DNA of 64,000 nucleotides from Yponomeuta sedellus (lineage: Eukaryota; Arthropoda; Insecta; Lepidoptera; Yponomeutidae), in the NCBI GenBank assembly GCA_934045075.1, contig OW203723.1, forward strand, positions 19,204,035 to 19,268,034, read 5' to 3'. The notes under the pieces are model-generated. The model saw only the letters and a program-made list of their open reading frames with translations. It was not told where the DNA came from and searched no databases. Positions 24,901-37,100 of this stretch are shown here, piece by piece. Both the position numbers and the translations under genes were made by a program. Each line of letters starts with the position of its first letter. The first letter of the stretch is position 1.

Positions 24901-25130
24901 AGCCAATCAAGTAACCATAGCACAGCATAACTAGTTTGGCTACTTAGTGATCCATGTTGTGTAAACTCATCATAGTTATAAAGATATTTGTATAATGTTG
25001 AGCGCTGTGGTTGAATGAATCCGTACCGCGCAAGTGCACAAGTTTCAGTACTTTACACCTACGTGTGTATCCAGGAGGTTGTATCCAGAGACCGCGTTTC
25101 ATAACTACAATTCAAAGTTAATTAAGACTA
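22000..25130. other. Intergenic, repeat scraps only
   Basis: Minus SINE piece near 22075-22100 (TTTCCTCACGACGTTTTCC), a CTGAGTCAGCTGCC retroelement scrap at 22940 and the dispersed repeat at 23782-23970. No gene-like frame. Confidence 0.55.
23240..23375 (+). mobile_element. SINE fragment (CATCGTGAGGAAACC family)
   Basis: CGACTCGCTAACTGTGAAGG and CATCGTGAGGAAATCTGAG; head missing. Confidence 0.55.
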
Positions 25131-25136
25131 ACGCTA

Positions 25137-25382
25137 GTAGCATTTTCCTGAGCGCTTCCGTGCTTCGCAAGGAACGTTAAGCCGTTGGTGCCGACCTCAG
25201 GTGCCGACTGTCATATAGAGGCCTTATAGGCGGCTTGATTCTGACAGCGATACCCGGCACTGTCTTACAATCCTCCTACGACCCGGATTTGGTCCCCGTA
25301 GTCGAGTATGGCTTAACCTTCCTGCGATGCAGGAAGAGACCCGTGCCGCAGCAGTAGGGACATCAAAGGGTTGATATCGATA
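25137..25382 (+). mobile_element. 5S-derived SINE, 5S part lost
   Basis: Starts GCTTCCGTGCTTCGCAAGGA and ends GTTGATATCGATAG. Confidence 0.7.
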
Positions 25383-25630
25383 GTTTATTAAGACAATTCG
25401 ATCTACATTGAGTAGCCGAATCTTCCTACTTGTTAATCTATGGGTTAATCGAATTTGCAATGTATTGTATTGGTAAACCATAAAATGTAGTTAAATAAGC
25501 CACTAGAGTATGCCTCGTGCCACAATCCTAGAAACTAACAAATAACAAAGACACTGTTTTATCAGTACTGCCCAACTTACACGCAAGCTCTAGAGGAGCC
25601 GATGAGGTGGAGAATAAATACCTTTTTTTT

Positions 25631-25845
25631 GACGACCTCTGTGGCGTAACGGTAGCGCGTCCGCCTACCATGCAAGTGGTCTCGGGTTCGAACCCCGGCT
25701 GGGGACAAAAAAAACCCCCCAGGTCTTGGATGTTTACATGTTTGTGATGTCGCTGTTTCTGGTTCCCACGACACAGGGTATCCTAGTGTGGGGCCAGAAG
25801 CAATGTATGTGCATGTATGTAAATGTTATTATTTATTATTATTAT
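25631..25845 (+). mobile_element. tRNA-derived SINE (GACCTCTGTGGCG family)
   Basis: Full-length copy with GGTTCGAACCCCGGCTGGGG and GGGTATCCTAGTGTGGGGCC, ending in an ATT-rich tail. Confidence 0.8.
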
Positions 25846-26734
25846 ACCTTTTCCCCCAAATAACATATCTCATGGTCACGGATCTAGGTATAAGGTATGA
25901 GATGATGACGAAGATAATATTTCCTGCCTAAATAAGCTACAGAACATAAGCTATTTTTGTCTACGTTTTATTAAGTAGTGGATTTCTTCAATGGAAAATA
26001 TTATGCAACAAGATATACAACAAGATAGGTGCTTAGTTTAGGAATAATATGTACAAAATCCAATCAGATAGTACCTCTGGTCGATATAAGGCAAGTGGGG
26101 AATGCTGATGGCATTGATACTTGCTGTAGACTGTACTGTGTATTCGAGCCACGAAGCCTTTATTAATGAATCTTGATTCACATCTATAATTTAACTTAAT
26201 GTGTTTTTCCTTATACTTGTAATTTTTTTGCAATGTTCCCTTTGCTATGGTCACGAGTGGCGATTGCGTCCATTGTGACTCCATCAAAACGTACCTGCGC
26301 AATGGGCCTTCACACATACGAACTAGAACGGCTGCGCAGTTTGTAATATTATTTCGATAATAGGTACTTTTGTAGCTACCTACTGCATGAGCGCGTACTT
26401 AAAACTGGAAAAAAATAGCATTACACCCTCAGGCTCCCAAGTGCAAGTACGTGCGCTTGGGAGCCTGAGGATGCCTCGTGTTAGAGGCGAAACGCGTCGC
26501 GTGTTTTCTCGCACAAGTATTGGTGTCGGTGGTGGTGTGTTCGTGTCTTGCTTCTGCTTGAAAAAGTGGGAGGGAGGGCGGTGCATTAACTAACCGCATG
26601 GTGCTTGTGGGATTTTTGGCGGAATTTAGCAAAGTACCTACTTTTCACTTTTTAATGCTATTATGGATTTCCGCAAAGAAACGCCTGATTCCATACAATA
26701 TGTGGAAAAAAATCTTAATGCAGCCTTTAAACAT

Positions 26735-26935
26735 CACTCTGTAGAGCACAGGGCTTTTCTGAGAGAGTATGGGCTTAATAACCACGCGTGCCCACCGCAG
26801 ATTGATAATTTCAAGTGGTGTAAGGTGTGAGCACCTCAGGCACTCATGTTTCCTGACGATGTTATCGTTCACCGTTAGCGAGTGGTTTTGGCGGTGGGAG
26901 GTCGTGTGTTCGAATCCCGAATTTGTGCTACTGGC
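26735..26935 (-). mobile_element. tRNA-derived SINE (CATCGTGAGGAAACC family), minus
   Basis: Tail ATAACCACGCGTGCCCACCG, core TTTCCTGACGATGTTATCG. A tRNA-like region GGTCGTGTGTTCGAATCCCG follows, reading on the plus strand, so the copy is rearranged. Confidence 0.6.
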
Positions 26936-27253
26936 CTGAATTTTTTCATCTTTCCACAATCAACCTTTTAACCCGCAAATTGGGGGACACATTACCCTAA
27001 GTAACGCGAAACGTGCAAAAAATAATCAAATCACTTTCCTCCTCGGAAAAAGTGGGTTAACTTATTGATTTATGAAACGGTCTTCAGTAACATGTTGCAT
27101 AGAGAAAAATTGGCCAAGTGCGAGTCGGACTCGCACACCGAGGGTTCCGAACCAGCCTAATTTTTAATTTTAATTAATTCAAATGAATATTAGTTCTAGC
27201 ATCTTTTTAAATTTTATTATCTTTTAGACAATCCGCCTTAAACACATCACACT

Positions 27254-27466
27254 TCACACTAATATTATTATTAGTGTGAAGTGAACTGAAGTATTATATT
27301 GTTTGTGAGTGTGTCTGTTTGTCTTCAGGTCTAAATGCGTGGAGCGATTTTAATAAAACTTGGTATGGAGTTAGCTGGAACACTGGATTAACACTTAAGT
27401 TACGTTTTACTGCAGGAAAATATCTTATACCCATTGGAAAATCGATAAGCCGCGGGGCTTAGCTAG
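27254..27466 (+). mobile_element. Non-autonomous Helitron (213 bp)
   Basis: Same family as 11624-11806: TCACACTAATATTAT start, CTTGGTATGGAGTTAGCTGG body, CCGCGGGGCTTAGCTAG|T end. Its 5' end has been turned into a hairpin (ACTTCACACTAAT with its inverse). Confidence 0.75.
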
Positions 27467-28740
27467 TAGCACATATTGTGTAATTTGTTTATTAACTTCA
27501 ACAAGTCTGTTGAAGTCTGCTTACAAGGGTTCCAAAGATAGAGCTCTTTAAATTTCGGACGGTTTCATTTTAAGTTCTAAAGAATTGATTCAAAATTATT
27601 TGAATTTTCTGTTGTTCGATTACATTAAATTTGGAATACTTCAACGTGTTTTTAATTAAATTCCAATTCCTCTTAACTGTACTTCTGTCGTGTAGCTCGA
27701 TTCTGTCGAATTCGGAATCTTCCGTATACCGAATAACTGGGATAGATGGATGAATGGATGGGCAGAGTAATAGGTCACCTCTTAGCACCCTAAAAATTAA
27801 ATGCGTTGGTAAAATCGGCAACTCTCGTATACGGCAAATATGACTCGATCGATTTTACATTGTTTTAAAATATTCGTTAATATTCTAATAAGATTTTAAG
27901 AAAAATTGTTCTAAATAAATAAATAAAAGTCCGATTAAAATTATTGGAAAAGAACGAAAAGTGCTTCTTCCTACACAATTCTGAAAATATCACAAACAAT
28001 TTAAACTTCTGCAGGTCAACGGCAGACGAGTCCAAACAAACAAAGCGTGAGCCTCAAAGCGTATGGGCAACGGCAAACGATAAAGTTAAACGTATGTCAG
28101 AATTCATTACCGATCATGATTAGGCATTAAATCATACTTCATTGTTATACTCTAAGTAAATATTCTCCACAACCAGGAAGATTAGGGTCCAATTTACTCT
28201 GACGACTGCAAAAAGACGGGTGAAATAATACAATAGTCCTAAGCCTATATTGCCAACTTCTCACACTGGTCTCATGGAACGCCATGGGAGTCGAACCACT
28301 TATTTATAAAAACACGAATGCTCTAAAACACGCCTCAGAGCCATTTCATATCTGTGGTTACGTTTTCCTTTTAACAACTAAACCGTAAAGTCCGATGTGA
28401 AGTTGACCGCACGAGTAATGATTATGCCTATGAGCAAGCCTTAATGATGGCTTGTACAAATGAATGCGTCTCTATTCTTGGACTTACAGTATCAAAAGTG
28501 ATATCTTTATACTTTGTTCATAATTTACTAAACTAACCCGCAACTATGCATTAACCTACCCACTCACAACGCAGATGATGTTATCAAAACCACTAATTTG
28601 CATATAAATTGTATTAATTTGCAGAATAATGTTTAGCTCGAAGTAGTTACTTTACTGACTAAGTAACTCAAGACTGCATACTTTACGTACCTACAATACA
28701 TTAAGATAATCTCGAATGATGCTAACATTATTACAATACT

Positions 28741-29346
28741 AAGGGCCAGTTTCTGAATTGAGAATTTCACTAAATAAATACGTAACGTTCTGTCACGCTC
28801 TTTTCTGAGAAATTCGAAGCGACCGACAGCACTACAGGTAATCGAAATTCTCAATTTAGAAACTGGCGATTAGTTTTTCAGAGTAAACTAATGGTCGGTT
28901 TCTGAAAGGAGATTTTCACAAAGCAAATACTTAAGTAGCGTTCTGTCACGCTCTTTTCTGAGAAATTCGAAGCGACAGCACTATTTACTAAGCGAAATTT
29001 CCAATTCAGAAACTGGCAATTAGTTTCTGAGAGTAAACTAATAGCCGTTTCTGAATTGAGAATTTCACTAAATAAATACGTAACGTTCTGTCACGCTCTT
29101 TTCTGAGAAATTCAAAACGACCGACAACACTACAGTTAAGCGAAATTCTCAATTTAGAAACTGGCGATTAGTTTTTCAGAGTAAACTAATGGTCCGCTTC
29201 TGAAATGAGAATTTCACAAAGTTAATAAGTAGCGTTCTGTCACGCTCTTTTCTGAGAAATTCGAAGCGACAGCATTATTTACTAAGCGAAATTCTCGGAA
29301 TTGTCGAATTGTCTCCCAAAATTGTCAAATCGGAACTGGCCCTTAG
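28741..29346. repeat. Four-unit array of a foldback element
   Basis: Units at about 28743-28867, 28893-29017, 29044-29165 and 29191-29346. Each begins near GTTTCTGAATTGAGAATTTC and ends near GAAATTCTCAATTTAGAAAC, so each folds on itself. A conserved middle reads GTTCTGTCACGCTCTTTTCT. Units are joined by TTAGTTTTTCAGAGTAAACT linkers, and the whole is bracketed by AAGGGCCAG and CTGGCCCTT. Confidence 0.8.
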
Positions 29347-29504
29347 CTACGTTAATTTTGTTGAAGCTGGCGTAAACTCAAAAAAAGTCGACGAAAGTCG
29401 TAAAACACGTTTAGGCGTCCCCAATTAAACGCGATAACTTGGATTTTCGTTATCATTTTATTTCGTATTTACATCGGAAAAATACACAGAACAATAACCA
29501 AACA

Positions 29505-29660
29505 CTGTACGTAATACAGAGAGTATCGTAAAGAGGTTCGAAATTTCACTGATGCTGGTGAGTCGCCCATTAGAAGAGCGCTGGCACGGATAGCCAGAGG
29601 TCGCGGGTTCGAAACCCGGCATGGGTGGAATTTTTAGCCTCTAAATAGGTTTTTAAAAAT
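29505..29660 (+). mobile_element. tRNA-like SINE
   Basis: GTAATACAGAGAGTATCGTA head, AGAGCGCTGGCACGGATAGC, GTTCGAAACCCGGC, tail CCTCTAAATAGGTTTTTA. Plus-strand copy of the 2823-3000 family. Confidence 0.7.
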
Positions 29661-30140
29661 AACCAAAAAATTAAGACAGCTGTCAACAAAGAAACAATAA
29701 TAAGGTGCGAGAGAAATAAGAAAGTTCTATACACAATGAGTTTCAATATGTAGGAAGACACGTACACACTCTTATAAGAGTCAATCCTGCTAAAAACTGG
29801 CTTTTACACCGCCTGTTATAAATAAGTTTGTTCTACCTATAGCTACCTATACCTACTATCTAACTAATACCTACTATCTAAATATTTTGCACAAAAATTA
29901 TAAGCCAAATTTTTTTAGCAAACGCCCGGTCAATTGAAAAGCAAAATCGTCATATTGCTTTTACTAACTTAGCAGGCGCTTATAGACGTAATTTAAACAG
30001 TTCTCAGACATGCTTGCAAATTTTGACATTATTTTGACAAGAATGTTTGAGAAACACTGTTAAAATTGCTGTAATTAATAAATAAAAACCGACTTCAGTA
30101 CACTAAGACACTAAAAACGCAGAAATAATTTAAACGAATT

Positions 30141-30443
30141 ATGTCCTCACTGCTGGGGCACGGGTCTCTTCCTGCAACAAAGGAAGGTTAGGCCATACTC
30201 CACCACGGCGGCTAAGTCCGAGTTGGTGGAGGATTGTTAGACAGTGGCGGGCCTTACTCTCAGAAGTTATCAGTCCGCCTATAAGCCCTCCGACCAACGG
30301 CTTAACGTGTCTTGCCGAAGCACGGAAAAATGCTACTAGCAGTAGTCACGGGACGGTTACCATTCTATACCTGACCACGCTTGTTGTTGCTTTACTCAAG
30401 CAATTGATTCCAATCACTCGGTTTGACTAGACTACGAGCGCTT
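30141..30443 (-). mobile_element. 5S rRNA-derived SINE, full length, minus
   Basis: Minus copy with degenerate box regions (GGACGGTTACCATTC, GTTGTTGCTTTACTC) and intact body blocks. Confidence 0.75.
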
Positions 30444-31120
30444 CAACAAATAAGACATCTAATTTCAAAATACATATAGGTCCATAAAGGTATTGTAGAG
30501 TATTCTATTGGAGCCCGTGCCCAAAATGTAGGTATTGATTGGTCTGGAACTTGGCATCGACTGCAAGATATACGTAATGCTGTATTAATTATGTAAGACC
30601 CGAGGGCTGGTGCTTACTTTGGCCAAAGAATAAGCCTATAGCCATACAGCGAGGCAAAGCCGCCAGCCTTCTTGGAACTCTGCCGCCCGACAGCGATCTG
30701 GCTCAAATATTTTATTTAAATAAGAATGTTTTAGGTTTAGTTCCATTTTTATCATTAATTATTATTATTATAAATATTTAAGCTATCATAATGTTTGTAT
30801 AATATATAATATGTCCATTATGAAAGTATTTATATTATTATTTGAATATACCTGTGTACTCAATATATTGTATAATGAGAAGTACTTAAATTTTTGTAAA
30901 GTCTCGCTACTTGGTATCAATATCCATTTTATTATTTGTGTACATACACCTATCGACTATATTCTTCATGCAATACACTCCATCCAAAGGTTGTGTCGAA
31001 GAGATTGCTCTAAGCTTCAAGACGGCAATTGTATGACATTACTTAGGAAATCATGGTTGTATTACTGTTTTTCTGCTGAGCAAGTGTGAGTGTCTATACT
31101 TGTACAGTACCTACGTATAT

Positions 31121-31430
31121 GATCATCATCATCATCAGCGGATGTCAGTCCACTGCTGAATAAAGCCTCTCCCAAGACACGCCACTGAACTCGATTTTCG
31201 GCTCTTCTCTTCCAACTTCTTCTCTTCGTTTCAAAGCGGTGGGCAGTAAGCCCGCCGCTTTGCGAATCCAGTCGCTCCACCTGCAGTTACAAGTACAGGC
31301 GTCCTACGCTACGTTTGCCGATTCGCGGTCTCCACTCTAGAATCAGTCTGCCCTAACGCTTATCGGTCCTGCTATACGGTCCTGTATACGTTTTTCGAAT
31401 TTAGAGGTAATTTCCAGAGGTCGTCACTTG
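31121..31430 (-). mobile_element. LINE/SINE 3' region with (GAT)n tail, minus
   Basis: ATCATCATCATCATCAGCGG then ATGTCAGTCCACTGCTGAAT and AAGCCTCTCCC. The trinucleotide tract is the element's tail read in reverse. A related CCACTGCTAGACATAGCCCT block is at 31480. Confidence 0.6.
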
Positions 31431-31689
31431 TGGAGCTCTTGTACTTCTTCTTTTTCTTCTTCAGGCTATATTATGTAGTCCACTGCTAGACATAGCCCTC
31501 CCCAATGAGCGACATAGCGCCCTGTCTTAAATAACTTTACAATCAGTTTGAGCATCTAGACAACTCCAAAGTGTCCAAATATCTATGCATATGGCAGTAC
31601 AGTGTAGGCTAAATCAGACACCATACAGTGGAGGAATCACGTGGTCGTAACCCTGGGCCCTAATAATAAAACCTTGTTGGATATCAAAC

Positions 31690-31882
31690 CTTTGTATGTC
31701 CTCACTACTCGGGCGCGGGTCTCTTCCTGCATCGCAGGAAGGTTAGGCCTAGGCCATACTCCACTACGGGGGCCAAGTCCGGGTTGGTGGAGGATTTTAA
31801 GTCAGGGGCGGACCTTATATTCAGAAGTTGTAAAACCGCCCATAAGAAATGTGATGTGTTGACGTGCGTTGCGAAGTGCGGA
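31690..31882 (-). mobile_element. 5S-derived SINE 3' part, minus
   Basis: GGTCTCTTCCTGCATCGCAG and CCAAGTCCGGGTTGGTGG; head lost. Confidence 0.65.
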
Positions 31883-32600
31883 ATACAACCTTATATAATA
31901 AAATATATTTTTACCTATGCATTGGCAAGTTAACATGCAATATTAGGCACATAGATACGTTTTAAAAATATTACGCACATTTTTGGAAGGTATAAATAAA
32001 ACACGGAGTAAAACCTCTGACTAATTATTAATGTATATTTATAAAACTCTAGACTTAACTACCTCCACATCTTGCCGGCGACTGAGTGATGCCACAGTTT
32101 AGTTGAGCACTTTTTCTTACCATTATTTCACAGTTTATCACATGTTTCTGTTTTTCAGCGAACTTCTCTTAAAGTTTAAAATTCCAAGATCTTATCGCTT
32201 GCCATACCTGTGAAAGAGATACATTTCATTACATTTTCGATTTTATTTATTTAGATTTTATTAACATTTTATTAGTAAAAAACTTTAGCGTATGAAAAGA
32301 TGCGTAAAGAATTGAATTGAGTAAATACAGGGTCCACTGGTATCTTCAATTACAAAACATGGGTGAAGGATCACTCGGCTGCTGCGGTGCCTTGGACGTG
32401 GTTTTTAGATGTAGTTTAAATTACAAACATAGTGGAGAGATCATGCTTGTAATTCGTTTTTTTTTTGTGGCTGTGCAATAAAGTGTTCTCTACCTCTGTC
32501 TATCAAAAGTCATAATAGATTTAATTATTTACACCTTATTGTACTTGAAAATCATGATACATTAAAAACGACATAAGAAAATACATGCAATACAATACAA

Positions 32601-32918
32601 GCGCTCGTGGCCTAGTGAAACCGAATGATTGGAATCAATCACTTGAATTAAGCAACAACGCGCGGTCAGGTGCGGGATGGGTGACCGCCCGTGACTACCG
32701 CTTCTGCATCGCAAGGCACGTTAAGCCGTTCGTGCTGGCTGTCGTGTAATGGCAGTCGCTAAGCCATGTCAGAGGCCTTATGGGCGGCTTGATAACTTCT
32801 GACAGTAAGGCTCACCACTGTCTTACAATCCTCCACCAACCCGGACTTGGCGCCCGTGGTGGAGTACGGCCTAACCCGTGCCTCAGCAGTGGGGACATAC
32901 AAGGGTTGATATCGAAGA
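32601..32918 (+). mobile_element. 5S rRNA-derived SINE, full length
   Basis: Same order of blocks as 49794-50150: AATTAAGCAACAACGCGCGG, GGGATGGGTGACCGCC, CTTCTGACAGTAAGGCTCAC, end GTTGATATCGA. Confidence 0.8.
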
Positions 32919-33309
32919 AAATATGTATACAAAGGCGAGCTATTATATTACACAACATAGTACAGGCAGCCAACTTGCACAGCACCAATCTTCTCAACCG
33001 GCCTAGTTTGCACAGGTAACATTGTAGACATTGTAACCTCCCTGCCATATAAGAACGATTGGGATTCATCAAATTTTTGTTTTGGGTAATAAAGAAGACA
33101 ATTGTTTTTGAAGCAAGGTGACGTTTGCTGTAGAATTTAGTGTAAAACTTGGCAGTCACACTGTTAGAATCATTAAGGTTTTGGTGCGTGTAATATGGTG
33201 CTGACCTCTGTTTACCCCTCCAGTATACAGGCGTATAGGCACACGTCATTTACGTGTATAAATGTAATACAAAAATTTTGTGTGCCATGTGCGGGCATGT
33301 ACCGAAGAC

Positions 33310-33550
33310 TTTTTTCTTACTTGTCCAATTTAGTAAACAAGATTCTAACCTTAAAATTGAGATTAGATGCCTAAACTAGATATTTTCTCGCAAATTCATG
33401 AACTATGTTTATAAAATTGGCAGCGTGTTATCTAAAAGAGTGTTTCAGGTTACTTCATTTATGAAAATATGGCAGTTTTGGACTAAAAAGTCACAGTTTA
33501 AGGGTAGAATCTTGTTTACTAAATTGGACAAGTAAGAATAAATAGACTGT
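33310..33550 (-). mobile_element. MITE (ACAGTCTATTTATTC family), one end trimmed
   Basis: Starts inside the terminal repeat (TTCTTACTTGTCCAATTTAG); the other end is complete (AATAAATAGACTGT) and followed by A. Confidence 0.75.
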
Positions 33551-33960
33551 ACTCGCTAACCGTGAAGGAAAACATCGTGAAGTAACCGGAGTGTCTCAGG
33601 TATTGAAATACCTCAGCGCTTGAAATTACTAACATAAACACTATTTGTAACTGTTTATGTAGGTATATTGTTATTTACATAAGTAGTGTATCAATACATT
33701 GATATTTGCACCGGCTACCCGTCACTTATTGGTTTCAGCAACTTTCCGTCATAAGTTTGTCAGGAAGAAATTGCTTTTAGCAATAAGGCCGCCAATTGTA
33801 CTTTGTATCTTTATATGTTTTATAATATGTGCTCTGGCGTACAATAAAGAATATTCTTATCTTACTAATCCGCAGTGGGCACTCGTGGTAATTAAGCCCG
33901 CACTCTCTCTCTCTGAGAGAAGGCCGGTGCTCTGTAGTGGGGCACTTAAAGGCTACATAA
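33548..33960 (+). mobile_element. SINE pieces (CATCGTGAGGAAACC family) around a LINE tail
   Basis: Core ACCGTGAAGGAAAACATCGT at 33550 and tail GCACTCGTGGTAATTAAGCC at 33878 belong to one family. Between them lies an unrelated LINE 3' tail (33760-33862), so the SINE appears split by insertion. Confidence 0.5.
33760..33862 (+). mobile_element. LINE 3' tail
   Basis: GGAAGAAATTGCTTTTAGCA, ATAAGGCCGCC, ending GTACAATAAAGAATATTCTT. Confidence 0.5.
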
Positions 33961-34109
33961 AAAAGTGTGCCATTTGCTATTTACTTACGATATATGTGCA
34001 TTTTGTAATAAATTAAAAGTTGGTAGGTAAAAATGGGAGGTATTTTCGGAGAATTTTGCTACACCCAGTATAAGGAATCGTTTTACCTGAAGTAATTGCT
34101 ATATTGTTT

Positions 34110-34115
34110 TTTAAT
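34110..34115 (-). terminator. Possible poly(A) signal of gene A
   Basis: ATTAAA on the minus strand, about 35 nt after the stop codon. It is the common variant of AATAAA. No canonical AATAAA was seen nearby. Confidence 0.4.
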
Positions 34116-34149
34116 TCACACACGAAACATAAATACGGTTTCTACCTAC

Positions 34150-37100
34150 TCACCCAGATTGCGCAGTGGCCGTGGCAGTGGCGGTGGCGCTACCGCCCCC
34201 TCCGCAGCCACCCCCGCAACCGCCACCGCCACCATACTGAGGCTGGTGACCGTAGTTGGGCTGCTGGTAACCGCCGCCGTAGTTACCACCTGAGAAAGTG
34301 ACGTCAGCATGATAATTAAATTATTTCAAAACATAGAGCGACAACGGGCGTTTGAAAATAAAGAGGTTTTGCCGAATACGCGATATACCGTATGAAGTAA
34401 GAATCCTTAGTAGATCGGCTAACAGCAATACACTAAAAGTATTTCGTTAAAAGCACGGGCAATACTATAAGAACAGGGTATTTATGTATAATATTATTTT
34501 GCTTCCAGTAGTAAAAATTAACATACGATTTAATGCGCCTATTTGGAATGTTTTTTTAAAAAAAAAAACGCGATTAAATAAATGAATACCGAGAGTACTA
34601 AAAAATAAATCACCTGGACTGCCACCGCCCCCGTAACCACCACCGCCGCCGTAACCACCGCCGCCTCCGTAACCGCCACCGCCTCCGTAACCGCCGCCGC
34701 CTCCGTAACCGCCGCCACCTCCATAGCCACCGCCGCCGCCATAACCTCCACCGCCACCGCTAGGGTAGCCTCCGCCTCCATGGTGGTGGCCGCCGCCGTG
34801 ACCACCATGTCCATGGTCTGAAATGCAAATAAGTAATTTAAAGAGTCATTTGGGTGTATGGGTAATGTACGTTTGCATTAATAAACTTAAATTGTTTTGC
34901 CAAGTTACTAAACAATTCTGCACGTCTAAGCCATCGAAAAAAAAATAGAATTCTATGAAACGTGGAACCTCGTTGCATTTGTTGAATTTAGGATTCGGGA
35001 TTTAAAAAAAAATTAGGTATGTATAAGTACGCGTTGTCTTTTAAAAAACATGAAAACTTAAACTATTTGGTCTAATGTTACGTTCATAAGATCACGAGAG
35101 AAAGCGTGTGGATAACAAAACTCATAGGAAAACACTGGGATCAATTTCTCAATACGCACCATGCTCCTTTATAACTTTGACAACAACGACTTTCGTGGGC
35201 TCCTGGTAACCGCCACCGTGTCCACCGCCGTAGTTACCGCCGTAACCGCCACCGTAACCGCCGCCGTACCCACCGCCATAACCGCCACCGCCATCGTGAC
35301 CGCCCCCGAAGCCAATAGACAGCAACTTCTTCTTCAGCAGGTGACGCTTCTGTCTGTTTTGTCTCACGGGACGCGCAGGCTCTTGGTCTTCCAGTTTCTG
35401 AAATTAGATAATTGGAAACGTGATCAGTTCCGTGTTTTTGTTCATATTGTTTCTAGAGTTGTATCTGTAGATTACGACATCGTCATCGCTTGGAATGGTC
35501 TCTACCATTCCAAGCGATGACGATGTCGTCATCATGTCGACAAGCCGATAGAATTTTTATTACTCTTGTTTTGTTCACGAGTCTTAAAAGCGTCGATGGC
35601 TTAAATATGGGTAGTTTAATTAATTATCTTATCCCCATTATTGATAACTTCTGACAGTTCTGACTCGCCACTGTCTTACAATCCTCCACCAACCCGGGCT
35701 TGGCCCCTGTCGTGGCGTATGGCCTAACCTTTCTGCGATGCGGGAAGAGACCCGTACCCCAGCAGTGGGGACGTGCAGGGGTTGATGTCGAATGGTATCC
35801 CCATTAATTGTGAAATTAAAATATCATAATAAAATAAATAATAACGAAATTTAGTTTTCGCGTGGTAAATTATTATTAACTAGCTTTTGCCCGCGACTCC
35901 GTCCGCGTGGACTTTAGAAGCGACAAAATTTTGCAAACCCGTTTACTCCCTTAACGGTTAAATAAAAAAAAAATGGCGAAACACGTGTTCAATCAATTGT
36001 GTTGAAGAGTATTAATTTTAAGTTTCAAGAAAATTAGACAACATTCTTTGTACCTCCCATACAAATTTTGGTAACCCTTTTCGCCTCCTTAGGGGTTGAA
36101 TTTAAAAAATCCTTCTCCTGGTCTTATTCCTTGCCTAAATTATATATAGACTCTCTGTGCAAAATTTCAGCTTCCTATATAGGTCCAACGGCTGGGGCTG
36201 GGCGTTGATGAGTGAGTCAGTCAGTCAGGACTTTGAATTTTATTTATATATATAGATTACCTCTAGTAATATACCCGTATATACGTAACTATCTCTCTGA
36301 GAGAAGGCTTGTGCCTACAGCTGGAAGTAATAATGTGTTAATGATATGACGCAAAATCTGGTATTGACAATTAAACAACTTTCAGTATGTAAACGAAAGT
36401 TTTTTTTTATCTTTCTTATAAGATGATCGTGCAAAGGTTTAATGTTGTATTTAAAAAATGCACTGTATGAAACGGTTCCTTGATAGACATGATAGAATTA
36501 CATCATCGATACTGATGTAACAGTTTTCAGGTTTTGCGTTTCTTTAAATAACACCATGTTATGCCGCTTGTGCTTAGATATGCATTATAGTGTATGAAAT
36601 CGTAAAGTCTGCCACACACTAACACGGCTGCTGCTTGTCCGCTTTTCACATAGAACGTATAATATTCCGGAGACATATAACCTGGGTGTCTTTAAAAGTA
36701 GAGTTTACCGGCATTTAACAGGTAAGCACGTAACATCGTAGACGTGCTTACCTGTTAACTGCCGTTAAATGCCTGTTAAATGCCGATTCGCTTACCATCA
36801 GGCGTGACTGGGGTCAAGTGTAACCTGTCCTACTTAAAAAAAAACTGAAACTGGCTGGGATTTATACCGCCAGCGTAAACCGCGCTGGTGTGCGATATAC
36901 TCATACCTATTAAATAGTTAGTAGATACCTACCCTCGGTCAATATTAGTATATTTAATCAAAAAATTTTGGCCAACGATATCAGTTGACAGACCCGCCTT
37001 TTAGGCCTAAAGGTTGACTTTGATCTTGTACAATTAATGTACAACTTTATATTTAGTGCACCTCTTTAGCTTGTTACGCGTGTGACCGGAATTATGTCAC

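Noticed and set aside
28741..29346. CRISPR array
   Set aside because: Repeats are about 125 bp, self-complementary and eukaryotic in context, with no cas genes. It is a foldback-element array.
32812..33249. 145-codon minus frame
   Set aside because: Its C-terminal third lies inside the 5S-derived SINE at 32601-32918 and the rest has no supporting features.
34096..34301. Two plus-strand frames opposite gene A exon 4
   Set aside because: Antisense shadows of a GC-rich coding exon with spliced homologous context on the other strand.
34539..34814. 91-codon minus frame rich in Ala, Val, Thr across gene A exon 3
   Set aside because: It is the +1 frame of the GGGGGY-coding repeats and does not join the neighbouring exons. 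The Gly frame joins on both sides in phase.
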